Positions 54,838 through 63,481 of a stretch of 64,000 bases of DNA are shown here, piece after piece. Origin of the DNA: Erythrobacter sp. AP23. Its GTDB lineage: Bacteria > Pseudomonadota > Alphaproteobacteria > Sphingomonadales > Sphingomonadaceae. Where the stretch lies: positions 372,001-436,000 of the forward strand of contig NZ_LNBY01000001.1 in NCBI RefSeq assembly GCF_001542855.1. The letters are read 5' to 3'. Position 1 is the first letter of the stretch; the number at the start of each line of letters is the position of its first letter. The notes beneath the pieces were generated by a model, which was not told the origin of the DNA, ran no database searches, and was given only the letters and a program-made list of their open reading frames with translations. The position numbers and the translations under genes are program-made.

Positions 54838-56697
54838 GTGACGAGCTTCCTGATCCTCGCCTTCATGATCCTCGTCGCCGGCGTGCTGGCGGTGCCGCTG
54901 GCGAGCCGGTTCGGGCTCGGTTCGGTGCTCGGCTACCTGCTGGCAGGCATGGCGATCAGCCCGCTGCTTGCGCGGTTCGATGTCGATGTCGAGGCGCTGC
55001 AGGTCTTCGCCGAGTTCGGCGTGGTGATGATGCTGTTCATCATCGGTCTCGAGATGGAACCCAGGCGGTTATGGGCGATGCGCGGCAAGCTGGCCGGGCT
55101 GGGCGGCGGACAGGTGCTGCTGACCACGCTGATCATCACCGGGATTGCGCTGATCGACAGCCAGCCCTGGCAGACCGCGCTGGCGATCGGGATGGTGCTG
55201 GCGCTCAGCTCGACCGCGATCATCGTCCAAACGCTCACCGAGAAAGGGCTGCTGAGGACCGAGGGCGGAGAAGCCAGCTTCTCGGTGCTGCTGGTGCAGG
55301 ATGTGGCGGTCATCCCGATCCTCGCGCTGCTGCCGCTGCTTGCCGTGCCGGAGCTTGCCGGCGCTGCTGCGGCGCATGGCGGGGGCGGCGCGCATGGCGG
55401 TATCGACCTCACCGCGCATATGCCGGGATGGCTGGCCGGCGTGACGCGGATCGGCGCGGTGGCCGCAGTGATCGCCATCGGCATCTACGCAATCCGTCCG
55501 CTGTTTCGCTATATCGCCAAGGTGAATTTGCGCGAGCTGTTCACCGCCGCGGCGCTGTTGGTGGTGATCGGGATCGCGCTGCTGATGTCGCTCGTGGGGC
55601 TATCGCCCGCGCTCGGCGCCTTCGTGGCGGGCGTGGTGCTCGCAACCAGCGAATACCGCCACGAACTCGAAAGCGACATCAACCCGTTCAAGGGCCTGCT
55701 GCTCGGGCTGTTCTTCATCACCGTGGGCGCGGGGATCGACTTCGTACTGGCGAGCACGATCTGGCAATCGGTGGTCTTCTGGGCGGCAGTGACCATCGCG
55801 GCCAAGATGGCGGTGCTGCTGGTCGTCGGCTGGCTCTACGGCCTGCGCCGCCAGGCACTGTGGCTGTTCTGCCTGAGCCTGCCGCAGGCCGGCGAATTCG
55901 CCTTCGTGCTGATCGCCTTCGGCGTCGCCAATGCCGTGTTCGACCAGGCCTTTGCCGACCAGTTGCTGCTGGTCGTGGCGCTGACCATGCTCGTCACCCC
56001 GCTGTTGTTCATCCTATACGACAAGCTGATCGCGCATGCCTACTGCACCGGCCAGGCACCCGACGAGCCCGACCCGATCGACGAGGAGAACCCGATCATC
56101 ATCGCCGGGCGTGGGCGGGTCGGCGGGATCGTCGATCGCATGCTCGACGCTGCAGGGCACCGCGCGACCGTGATCGACTACAACAGCCAGCATCTGGAAA
56201 ACCTCAAGAAGTTCGGCATCACCACCTATTACGGCGATGCAACGCGGCCCGACCTGCTTGCGAGCGCCGGGATCGAGCGTGCGCGGATCCTCGTCGTCGC
56301 GCTCGACGAGCGCGAGCAGATCGACAAGCTCGTGCGCTATGCTTGCGACAACTTCCCCAAGCTCCACGTCGTCGCCCGCGCCAAGGATCGCGACCACGTC
56401 TACCACCTGTGGGCGATGGGCTGCCGCGACATCATCCGCGAGACCTACGACAGCGCCTTGCGCATGGGCCGTTCGGTCTACGAGGCATTGGGGCACGACC
56501 GGCAGGCGGCGATCGCAATGGCCGACGCCTTCGAGGAGATGGACCGCACATCGATGCGCGAAGTCGCCGATGCCTATCGGCTCGACATCCCGCCCTATGA
56601 GAACGAGGAACTGCTCGCCAAGATCAGGGAATTGAAGGCCGAGTGGGACCCCAAGCTGCGCGATGCAATGGACGAGATCGCGCAGCGCGGCCGCTGA
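54838..56697 (+). CDS. CPA2-family cation:proton antiporter (KefB/KefC-like)
   Basis: A 619-residue protein with about 12-13 membrane segments (residues 1-400), including GLSPALGAFVAGVVLATSEYRHELESDI and the conserved GEFAFVL, followed by a cytoplasmic RCK/TrkA-N domain from about 420 (IIAGRGRVGGIVDRML). It probably exchanges K+ or Na+ for protons, perhaps gated by ligands on the RCK domain. Start is GTG at 54838. The C-terminus is acidic and helical. Confidence 0.92.
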   Translation: MTSFLILAFMILVAGVLAVPLASRFGLGSVLGYLLAGMAISPLLARFDVDVEALQVFAEFGVVMMLFIIGLEMEPRRLWAMRGKLAGLGGGQVLLTTLIITGIALIDSQPWQTALAIGMVLALSSTAIIVQTLTEKGLLRTEGGEASFSVLLVQDVAVIPILALLPLLAVPELAGAAAAHGGGGAHGGIDLTAHMPGWLAGVTRIGAVAAVIAIGIYAIRPLFRYIAKVNLRELFTAAALLVVIGIALLMSLVGLSPALGAFVAGVVLATSEYRHELESDINPFKGLLLGLFFITVGAGIDFVLASTIWQSVVFWAAVTIAAKMAVLLVVGWLYGLRRQALWLFCLSLPQAGEFAFVLIAFGVANAVFDQAFADQLLLVVALTMLVTPLLFILYDKLIAHAYCTGQAPDEPDPIDEENPIIIAGRGRVGGIVDRMLDAAGHRATVIDYNSQHLENLKKFGITTYYGDATRPDLLASAGIERARILVVALDEREQIDKLVRYACDNFPKLHVVARAKDRDHVYHLWAMGCRDIIRETYDSALRMGRSVYEALGHDRQAAIAMADAFEEMDRTSMREVADAYRLDIPPYENEELLAKIRELKAEWDPKLRDAMDEIAQRGR

Positions 56698-56745
56698 TGC
56701 GCAACCGCTTGCCGGCTCGGGCGTTGGGGCTGAAAGGAGATACCA

Positions 56746-56931
56746 ATGACGAACCCCAACAGGGCCCGGCAGCAGGACGACAAGGACGCCGCCGCAGAAT
56801 CCGGCGACAGCGCGATCATCAAGGATCACCGGGCGCTGAAGAACCAGTCGGCGGTCGATCCCGCGGACTATCCGAAGAAGGACCGTCAGGCGCAGTCGCT
56901 GATTCGCAAATCCGGGGAAGAGAAGGAATAG
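56746..56931 (+). CDS. Small hydrophilic hypothetical protein
   Basis: A 61-residue highly charged protein (D/K/E-rich, DQ/DK repeats, no cysteine) with a GAGATACC ribosome-binding site six bases ahead of the ATG. It is not recognised. Low complexity and high charge suggest a disordered stress- or nucleic-acid-associated protein. Its stop is two bases from the 3' end of the opposing tRNA gene. Confidence 0.55.
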   Translation: MTNPNRARQQDDKDAAAESGDSAIIKDHRALKNQSAVDPADYPKKDRQAQSLIRKSGEEKE

Positions 56932-56932
56932 C

Positions 56933-57022
56933 TGGCGGACAGGGTGGGATTCGAACCCACGAAGGGCTTGCACCCTTGCCGGTTTTCAAGACCGGTGCAT
57001 TCAACCGCTCTGCCACCTGTCC
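56933..57022 (-). tRNA. tRNA-Ser(UGA)
   Basis: Read on the minus strand, the gene begins GGACAGGTGGCAGAGCGG. It has an anticodon stem CCGGT/ACCGG with loop CTTGAAA (anticodon TGA), the long variable arm of serine tRNAs (GCAAGGGTGCAAGCCCTTC), the T-loop GTTCGAATCC, and an acceptor end CCTGTCC plus discriminator G. CCA is encoded at 56933-56935. It decodes UCA (and other UCN by wobble). Confidence 0.97.
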
Positions 57023-57147
57023 GCGAGCGCGCCCTCGCTAGTCACATCGGCGAAGATTGTCACGCCCTAGCGGGAACATCGACAAGAGGTTCTTGGTATT
57101 CGGTAAATGACACTTGCCGTTAAGCTTCGCTCTGCGACAATCGCCGT

Positions 57148-58170
57148 ATGATTTCACGCCGCTTGCTCGCCGCCCTCGGGGCGCTCGCCCTCTCTCTCCC
57201 CGCAATGCCGGCACAGGCGCAGGGCAGCCTGAGTTTCGATGCCTATCTCCAGTTGCTCATTGCCCGGGCACGCGCCGAGGGCGTCAGCGAGACCACGTTG
57301 CAGCGCATGACCGCCGGGCTCGAGCCGAATTATCGCGTGATCGAACTCGACCGCGGCCAGCCCGGAGCCCCGACGCGCGCGGGCTATCCCGCGCTTGCCC
57401 CCTATATCGCGCGGCATGTAGATGCGGCGCGTATTCGGGGAGGGCGCGATGCGCATGCAAGCTGGTCGCGCACCCTTCGCGCGATCGAGCGCGAATATGG
57501 CGTGCCGAGCGAAATCCTCGTCGCGATCTGGGGGCACGAGACCGCCTATGGCGCGGTGAAGGGCGGGTTCGACCTGTCTCAGGCGCTGGCCACGCTGGCC
57601 TGGGAGGGGCGGCGGCGCGATCTGTTCGCGGGCGAATGGGTGGCGCTGATGAAGGTTGCCGACAAAGGCTATTCCAGAAGCGAGTTGAAAGGCAGCTGGG
57701 CGGGCGCCTTTGGCAATCCGCAATTCCTTCCCTCCGTCTATCTGCGCCTCGCAGCCGATGGCAATGGCGATGGCCGCGCCGATATCATGAACAACGGGGC
57801 CGACGCCCTGGCATCGATCGCCAACTATTTTCGCGACTCGGGTTGGCGGTCCGGGCAGCCGTGGGGTGTGGGTGCCTATGTCCCCTCCGGCTTCGACGTC
57901 TCGGCCTATCGAACCCGGCTGGTCGCGCCGGTCTGTTCGCGCGTCCACGGGCGCCACAGCGTCTACAAGACCGTGCGCGAATGGCGCGATCTGGGCGTGC
58001 AGCCCCAGCGCGCGATCGACGACGATGTGTTGGTGACTCTCTTCCAGCCCGATGGGCCGGGGACAGCGGCGTGGTTGTTAACCTCGAATTATCGGGTCAT
58101 CCTCGAATACAACTGCTCGAATTATTACGCGATGAGTGTGGGGCTGCTGGCCGATGAGATTGCCGAATAG
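57148..58170 (+). CDS. Lytic murein transglycosylase, MltB-like
   Basis: A 340-residue exported enzyme that cleaves the MurNAc-GlcNAc bond with 1,6-anhydro product. The signal peptide is RRLLAALGALALSLPAMPAQAQ. The catalytic glutamate is in IWGHETAYGAVKGGFDL around residue 131, and the SLT_2 landmarks GAFGNPQFLPSVYLR and DIMNNGADALASIANYF follow. It lacks a lipobox. The next gene begins 17 bases before its end, so the two are coupled. Confidence 0.93.
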   Translation: MISRRLLAALGALALSLPAMPAQAQGSLSFDAYLQLLIARARAEGVSETTLQRMTAGLEPNYRVIELDRGQPGAPTRAGYPALAPYIARHVDAARIRGGRDAHASWSRTLRAIEREYGVPSEILVAIWGHETAYGAVKGGFDLSQALATLAWEGRRRDLFAGEWVALMKVADKGYSRSELKGSWAGAFGNPQFLPSVYLRLAADGNGDGRADIMNNGADALASIANYFRDSGWRSGQPWGVGAYVPSGFDVSAYRTRLVAPVCSRVHGRHSVYKTVREWRDLGVQPQRAIDDDVLVTLFQPDGPGTAAWLLTSNYRVILEYNCSNYYAMSVGLLADEIAE

Positions 58171-59149
58171 GATCGTTTTCGCTGCATTGACGGGGCTTGG
58201 CGCGATCGGTCTCGGCGCATGCGCGAGCACTGCGCAGACGGCGCCGGCACCGGCGACACGCTCGATCGAGAACGGTCCGGCAGCGGATTACCCGATCGTC
58301 CTCGGCGATCCGTTTACCATCGATGGCGTGACCTACACGCCGGTCGATACGCTCAATTACGACCAGGTCGGCTACGTGACGGGAGACGACCCCGGAGCGA
58401 TGGGCGTGACCGGCGCGCATCGCACGCTCCCCTTGCCGAGCTATGTCGAGGTTACCGCGCTCGATACGGGGCGGACCATCCTCGTGCGGCTCGAACGGCG
58501 CGGTCCGATGACCAACGACCGGCTGCTGGCCCTGTCGAGCGCGGCGCTGACTCAGCTTGGCGTGCGCGAGGGCGCCCCCATCCGAATGCGCCGGGTCAAT
58601 CCGCCCGAGGAACACCGGGCAGACCTGCGCGCGGGGCGAGAGGCGCCGTTGCGCATGGATACGCCTACGGGCCTGCTCGAAGTCCTCAAACGGCGCCTCC
58701 CCGCACGCGGTTCGGCTCCGCTGGGCGATCCACGCCAGACACAGGTCAGCGGGGTCGTGCCAACGCCCGGCACCATCGCCACGCTCGATTCCGACGAGGA
58801 GGCCGCCGTGACTGCTGCCGCACCAGACGATGTGAACGAGCAACCTGTCGCCCCCGCGCCTGAGGTCTTACGCCCGCAATTGCCGATGGCGGTCGATGGC
58901 GGTCCGGCGCGTGCACCCGTGATGGTTCCGACCGACCCGGACGGCCGGTTTGCCGTCCAGCTTGGAGCCTTCGCCATACGTGGGAATGCCGATCGCCTGG
59001 CCCGCGAAGTTCAGGGCTATGTCGAAATCAGCGGCAGTCTTGCGCTGGTGAGAGTCGGACCATTCGCAACCCGTGGACAGGCCGAGCAGGCGCTCGCCAA
59101 GCTCCGCGAGCGCGGTTATAGCGACGCCCTGATCCGATTTATCGACTGA
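58154..59149 (+). CDS. rlpA: RlpA-like lytic transglycosylase with SPOR domain
   Basis: A 331-residue lipoprotein-type septal enzyme. The signal peptide ends in a lipobox, GLGAC. A double-psi beta-barrel (YVTGDDPGAMGVTGAHRTLPLPSYVEVTAL, LERRGPMTNDRLLALS) is followed by a linker and a C-terminal SPOR domain (GRFAVQLGAFAIRGNADRL) that binds denuded peptidoglycan at division sites. Classical RlpA reads ASWYG; here the equivalent is YVTGDDPGA, so catalytic activity is less certain than the fold. It overlaps mltB. Confidence 0.88.
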   Translation: MRLPNRIVFAALTGLGAIGLGACASTAQTAPAPATRSIENGPAADYPIVLGDPFTIDGVTYTPVDTLNYDQVGYVTGDDPGAMGVTGAHRTLPLPSYVEVTALDTGRTILVRLERRGPMTNDRLLALSSAALTQLGVREGAPIRMRRVNPPEEHRADLRAGREAPLRMDTPTGLLEVLKRRLPARGSAPLGDPRQTQVSGVVPTPGTIATLDSDEEAAVTAAAPDDVNEQPVAPAPEVLRPQLPMAVDGGPARAPVMVPTDPDGRFAVQLGAFAIRGNADRLAREVQGYVEISGSLALVRVGPFATRGQAEQALAKLRERGYSDALIRFID

Positions 59150-59183
59150 TACGCCGCGGCTCTCGCCCGGCACGGGAGCACAC

Positions 59184-60344
59184 TTGCGTTACTGCGTGAA
59201 ATCGTTGGCTGCCCTCGCAACGGCAATGCTCGCGGCGCCGGTGGGTGCCCAGAAACCGCCTGCACCAGCGGTTCCGAACGAAAACGATGCACCGATCGCC
59301 TACCTGCTCGATGCATCGAGCGGACAAGTCCTGTTCGAACGCGATATCGACCGGCGTTTCATGCCCGCCTCGATCACCAAGGTGATGACGACATTCCTCG
59401 CTTTCGAATGGATGGAGGAGGGGAGGATTTTTCCCGAACAGGTCTACGGCATCAGGCCGGAAACCTTCCGGCAATGGAGCCGCAAGGGATCGACCATGTT
59501 CCTCCCTGCCGATGCGCGGGTCACGGTGGATGACCTGATACACGGTGTAACGACAGTATCGGCCAATGACGGCGCAATCGTCCTAGCCGAAGGGGCGGCC
59601 GGATCGGTCGAGGACTGGGTCGCGGCAATGAATGCGAAGGCCAGTGAAATCGGGATGGCGAACAGCCATTTCGGCAATCCCAATGGCTGGATGGACGAGG
59701 GCAGGACCTTCGTGACCGCGCGCGACCTGGGCACTCTGGCTCAGGCCATGGTGACGCGTCATCCGTCAAAATATCGCCATTTCGTCGGCGCCAGCGAACT
59801 GAAATACAACGGAATCGCGCAGCGCAACCACGATCCGATTTCGGGCGTGGTGCGCGGCGCCGACGGCATCAAGACCGGTTACACCAACCAGGCTGGCTTC
59901 GGTTTCCTGGGATCGGCGCAACGCGACGGCAGGCGACTGATCATGGTTGTTGCCGGAAGCCCCGGAAGTCGCGAACGCGCGCGTGCCTCGCGATCCTTGA
60001 TCGAATGGGGTTTCCAGGAGTTCGAGGGCAAGACCCTCTTCGCCCCCGAGGCACGGATCGCGAGCGCCCGCGTGCAGGGCGGCGGCGCTCCCGAGGTGGG
60101 GCTCGAGGCGCCGAGCGGCGTGCGGATTTCCATACCCAAAGGGACCAATCCCGAGGTCGCCCTTTCGCTGCGGTACGAAGGCCCCTTGCGGGCGCCCATC
60201 GCCCAGGGTGAGCAGGTGGCCGAGCTGGTCGTCGCGATCGCCGGGATGCCCGAACACCGCGTACCGCTGGTGGCAAGCGAGGAAGTGCTCGATGCGACGA
60301 TGCTCCAGCGCGTGTTCAACGCTTTCCGGAGTTGGATTACGTGA
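59184..60344 (+). CDS. dacC: D-alanyl-D-alanine carboxypeptidase (PBP5 family)
   Basis: This periplasmic enzyme removes the terminal D-Ala of pentapeptides. Residues 1-22 form the signal peptide. The catalytic SxxK is SITK at 63-66, with SAN and KTG(Y) motifs following. The 386-residue length and C-terminal beta domain with amphipathic end fit PBP5/PBP6. The TTG at 59184 was chosen because GGGAG lies six bases upstream; a GTG at 59196 is an alternative. tmk overlaps its stop by GTGA. Confidence 0.92.
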   Translation: MRYCVKSLAALATAMLAAPVGAQKPPAPAVPNENDAPIAYLLDASSGQVLFERDIDRRFMPASITKVMTTFLAFEWMEEGRIFPEQVYGIRPETFRQWSRKGSTMFLPADARVTVDDLIHGVTTVSANDGAIVLAEGAAGSVEDWVAAMNAKASEIGMANSHFGNPNGWMDEGRTFVTARDLGTLAQAMVTRHPSKYRHFVGASELKYNGIAQRNHDPISGVVRGADGIKTGYTNQAGFGFLGSAQRDGRRLIMVVAGSPGSRERARASRSLIEWGFQEFEGKTLFAPEARIASARVQGGGAPEVGLEAPSGVRISIPKGTNPEVALSLRYEGPLRAPIAQGEQVAELVVAIAGMPEHRVPLVASEEVLDATMLQRVFNAFRSWIT

Positions 60345-60979
60345 GCCGCGGTCGTTTCATCGCGTTCGAGGGCGGCGAGGGCATGGGCAAATCGACACAG
60401 GCCCGCCTGCTTGCCGAACACCTGCGCCAGCGCGGCCTGACGGTCGAACAGACGCGCGAGCCGGGCGGCACGCCGGGTGCCGAGGCAATCCGCGAGCTTC
60501 TCTTGGCACCGCCGGGCGAGGGATGGACATTGGAGGCAGAGGCATTGCTCTTCGCCGCAGCGCGCGCCGACCACGTGGCGCGCAAGATCCGTCCGGCGCT
60601 CGATCGCGGGACCTGGGTGATTTGCGACCGTTTCCTCGATTCGAGCCGCGCCTACCAGGGCGTTGCGGGCGGTCTCGGCGATGACGCGGTAAGAGCACTG
60701 CATGAATTCGGAAGCGCCGGTCTGCTGCCCGACCTTACCATCGTGATCGACGTGCCGACCGCCGATGTCGCCGACCGCCTCGCCGCGCGGGATGGCGCCA
60801 CCAGCGATGCCATCGGCGGGCGGACAGCCGACTATCATGCCGCGGTCAATGCGGCTTTCCTCGACTTTGCGCGTGCGGAACCGGATCAGTTCGCGGTTGT
60901 CGATGGCAGCGGCTCGGTCGAAGAGGTGCACCAACGGGTTCTCGAAACGGTTGGCTACCGCCTGGCGGGGACCGGGTGA
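60341..60979 (+). CDS. tmk: Thymidylate kinase
   Basis: Tmk phosphorylates dTMP to dTDP. The 212-residue protein has the P-loop FEGGEGMGKSTQ at 9-20, the DR(Y/F) motif VICDRFLDSSRAYQG and the lid segment. Start GTG 60341 overlaps the dacC stop (GTGA); an upstream TTG is in frame but less likely. The holB start shares its stop region. Confidence 0.96.
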   Translation: MSRGRFIAFEGGEGMGKSTQARLLAEHLRQRGLTVEQTREPGGTPGAEAIRELLLAPPGEGWTLEAEALLFAAARADHVARKIRPALDRGTWVICDRFLDSSRAYQGVAGGLGDDAVRALHEFGSAGLLPDLTIVIDVPTADVADRLAARDGATSDAIGGRTADYHAAVNAAFLDFARAEPDQFAVVDGSGSVEEVHQRVLETVGYRLAGTG

Positions 60980-61929
60980 TGCTGCTCGGGCACGATGAAG
61001 CCTGGCGTGAATGGCGCAAGGCGATGGCCGGCGAGCGGATGCACCATGCATGGCTGCTCGCCGGGCGGCGCGGCGTGGGCAAGGGCAGCTTCGCGCTCGC
61101 CGCGGCACGCGAACTCGTGGGCGCGGCGGATGGGGAGGGGGCGCACCATCCCGATATCCACACGCTCACCTATGCGCCCAAGGACGACAAGGAAGAGCGT
61201 AAGCGCGCCGACGGCAAACCCTTCGAGCTGGCGCGCAGCATCCGCATCGCGCAAATCCGCGCGATGCAGTCCCGCCTCGGCACGCGTCCGACAATGGGAG
61301 AGCGGCGCGCGATCATCATCGATCCGGCAGACGACCTCGAACGCAACGCGGCCAATGCCCTGCTCAAGAGCCTCGAGGAACCGCCGGTCGGGACCTATTT
61401 CCTGCTGGTCGCGCACAGTCCCGCACGGCTCCTGCCGACGATCCGTTCGCGCTGCCGCGTGCTGCGGTTCCCGACCGTTCCCGATTCCGAGATGGACCGG
61501 CTGCTGCGCGACCTTTCGCCCCAGGCCGACGATCCAACCCGCGCGGCCGCGATTGCCGCAGCTGCCGGATCGCCGGGCGCCGCACTGCAATTCGTCGACA
61601 TGGAGCTGGGCAAGGTCGCGCAGGCGATGCGCGATATCCTCGAGCGCGGCGACGCGGATTTTCGGTTGCGCGGCACGCTTGCCGGACTGATCGGCGCGCG
61701 GCCCGATCGCGATCGCATCCGCGCGGTACTCGAACTCGCGCGTTCGGTGGTCGCTCAACGTCTCGACGGCGCGATGGCCGACCCAGGGCCGATTATCGAC
61801 ACGCATGGTGAGCTCGTCCGGCTCACGGGCGAGCAGCCGACCTATAATTTCGATGCCGGACTGCTCGCGATGGAAATCGGTACCTTGCTCGCGAAGGCGG
61901 CTGCGGCTAGCGAGCGGGCCGATGGCTGA
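60979..61929 (+). CDS. holB: DNA polymerase III subunit delta'
   Basis: Delta' is part of the clamp loader that opens the sliding clamp. The 316-residue protein has a P-loop-like GRRGVGKGSFALAAAREL near the N-terminus, then RAIIIDPADDLERNAANALLKSLEEPP, the AAA+ sensor region of the family, and no zinc cysteines, unlike E. coli. ATG 60979 or GTG 60976 are both possible. metG overlaps its end by eight bases. Confidence 0.93.
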   Translation: MLLGHDEAWREWRKAMAGERMHHAWLLAGRRGVGKGSFALAAARELVGAADGEGAHHPDIHTLTYAPKDDKEERKRADGKPFELARSIRIAQIRAMQSRLGTRPTMGERRAIIIDPADDLERNAANALLKSLEEPPVGTYFLLVAHSPARLLPTIRSRCRVLRFPTVPDSEMDRLLRDLSPQADDPTRAAAIAAAAGSPGAALQFVDMELGKVAQAMRDILERGDADFRLRGTLAGLIGARPDRDRIRAVLELARSVVAQRLDGAMADPGPIIDTHGELVRLTGEQPTYNFDAGLLAMEIGTLLAKAAAASERADG

Positions 61930-63481
61930 ACCCTATTACCTTACCACCGCGATCCATTATCCAAATGGCAAGCCGCATATCGGCCATGCCTATGAGACGA
62001 TCGCGGCCGACGTAATCGCACGCTTCCAGCGCCTGCGTGGACGTGAAGTGCGTTTCCAGACCGGCACCGACGAGCATGGTTTGAAAATGGCCCAGAAGGC
62101 GCGCGAACTGGGCAAGACCCCGCGTGAGCTGGCGGATGAAATGTCCGGCCATTTCAGGGAGCTGTTCGATGTTTTGAACATCTCCTACGATCGGTTCATC
62201 CGTACTACCGATGCCGACCACCATCGCGCCAGCCAGGCCATCTGGCAGGCGATGGAGGCGAAAGGCGACCTCTATCTCGACCGCTACGAAGGCTGGTACT
62301 CGGTCCGGGACGAAGCCTATTATGACGAGAAAGAACTCGTCGAAGGGGAGGGGGGCGAAAAACTCTCGCCCCAGGGCACGCCGGTCGAATGGACCGAGGA
62401 AGAAACATGGTTCTTCCGCCTTTCGAAATATGCCGAACCGCTGCTCGAATTGCTCAACACACCGGGCTTCCTCGAACCGGCAAGCCGCCGCAACGAGATG
62501 ATCGCCTTTGTCGAGCGCGGCCTGCAGGACCTCTCCGTCAGCCGCACAAGTTTCGACTGGGGCGTGAAGGTGCCCAATAGCGACGACCACGTAATGTACG
62601 TCTGGGTCGATGCGCTGACCAACTACATCACCGGCGTAGGCTACCCCGATGGCGGCGAGTTGTGGGACAAATTCTGGCCCGCCGATCTCCACCTGATCGG
62701 CAAAGACATCGTCCGCTTCCACACGATCTACTGGCCCGCATTCCTGATGAGTGCGGACCTGCCCTTGCCGAAAAAGGTCTTCGGACACGGCTTCCTGCTC
62801 AACCGCGGAGTCAAGGAATCGAAATCGGCCGGCAATGTGACCGATCCGATGGAACTGGCCGACAAATTCGGCGTCGATGCGTTGCGCTATTTCCTGATGG
62901 CCGAGGTTACCTTCGGACAAGATGGAAGCTATTCTGCGGAAGCGCTTGTAAACAAGGTGAATGCCGAGCTGGCCAACAGCTTCGGAAACCTCGCGCAACG
63001 CACGCTTTCGATGATCGCCAAGAACATGGACGGCAAGCTCGAGACCTTCGAGCCGGAGGGTGACGACAAGGCGCTGCTCGCCAAGGTAGGCGAAGCGTGC
63101 GCCGAAACCTTGCCGCGCCAATTCGATCGGCTCGCCTTTTCTGTCGGGATCGATGCCTGGCTCAAGGCCGTTTATGCCTGCAATGCCTATGTCGACGAGC
63201 AGGCGCCCTGGGCGCTCAAGAAAACCGATCCGGAACGCATGAAGGCCGTGCTGCAGACGCTGTTCATCGCCATTCGCGACCTCGCCATCGCGATCCAGCC
63301 CGTGGTGCCGGAAAAGGCCGCTGCGGTACTCGACCAACTCGGTGTCGATGCACATCGTCGCAGCTATGCCGATCTCGCCGATGCCGGGTGGTTCCACGCT
63401 CTTGTCTCCGCCGGGCACGCGATCGCCAAACCCACCCCGGTATTCCCGCGTCTCGAGTTACTGGCCGAGGAGCCGGCCTGA
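61922..63481 (+). CDS. metG: Methionyl-tRNA synthetase
   Basis: MetG charges both methionine tRNAs. The 519-residue class I enzyme has HIGH as PHIGHAYE near residue 19. The usual KMSKS loop reads KESKSAGNV (M to E). The form lacks the zinc-knuckle cysteines and the C-terminal tRNA-binding domain of the longer type. An in-frame upstream extension lies inside holB and was not used. tatD begins in its stop (TGATG). Confidence 0.95.
   Translation: MAEPYYLTTAIHYPNGKPHIGHAYETIAADVIARFQRLRGREVRFQTGTDEHGLKMAQKARELGKTPRELADEMSGHFRELFDVLNISYDRFIRTTDADHHRASQAIWQAMEAKGDLYLDRYEGWYSVRDEAYYDEKELVEGEGGEKLSPQGTPVEWTEEETWFFRLSKYAEPLLELLNTPGFLEPASRRNEMIAFVERGLQDLSVSRTSFDWGVKVPNSDDHVMYVWVDALTNYITGVGYPDGGELWDKFWPADLHLIGKDIVRFHTIYWPAFLMSADLPLPKKVFGHGFLLNRGVKESKSAGNVTDPMELADKFGVDALRYFLMAEVTFGQDGSYSAEALVNKVNAELANSFGNLAQRTLSMIAKNMDGKLETFEPEGDDKALLAKVGEACAETLPRQFDRLAFSVGIDAWLKAVYACNAYVDEQAPWALKKTDPERMKAVLQTLFIAIRDLAIAIQPVVPEKAAAVLDQLGVDAHRRSYADLADAGWFHALVSAGHAIAKPTPVFPRLELLAEEPA

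Noticed and set aside
56933-57022. tRNA-Ser as an integration site for a mobile island
   Set aside because: No integrase gene or partial tRNA copy lies beside it, and both sides carry housekeeping genes.
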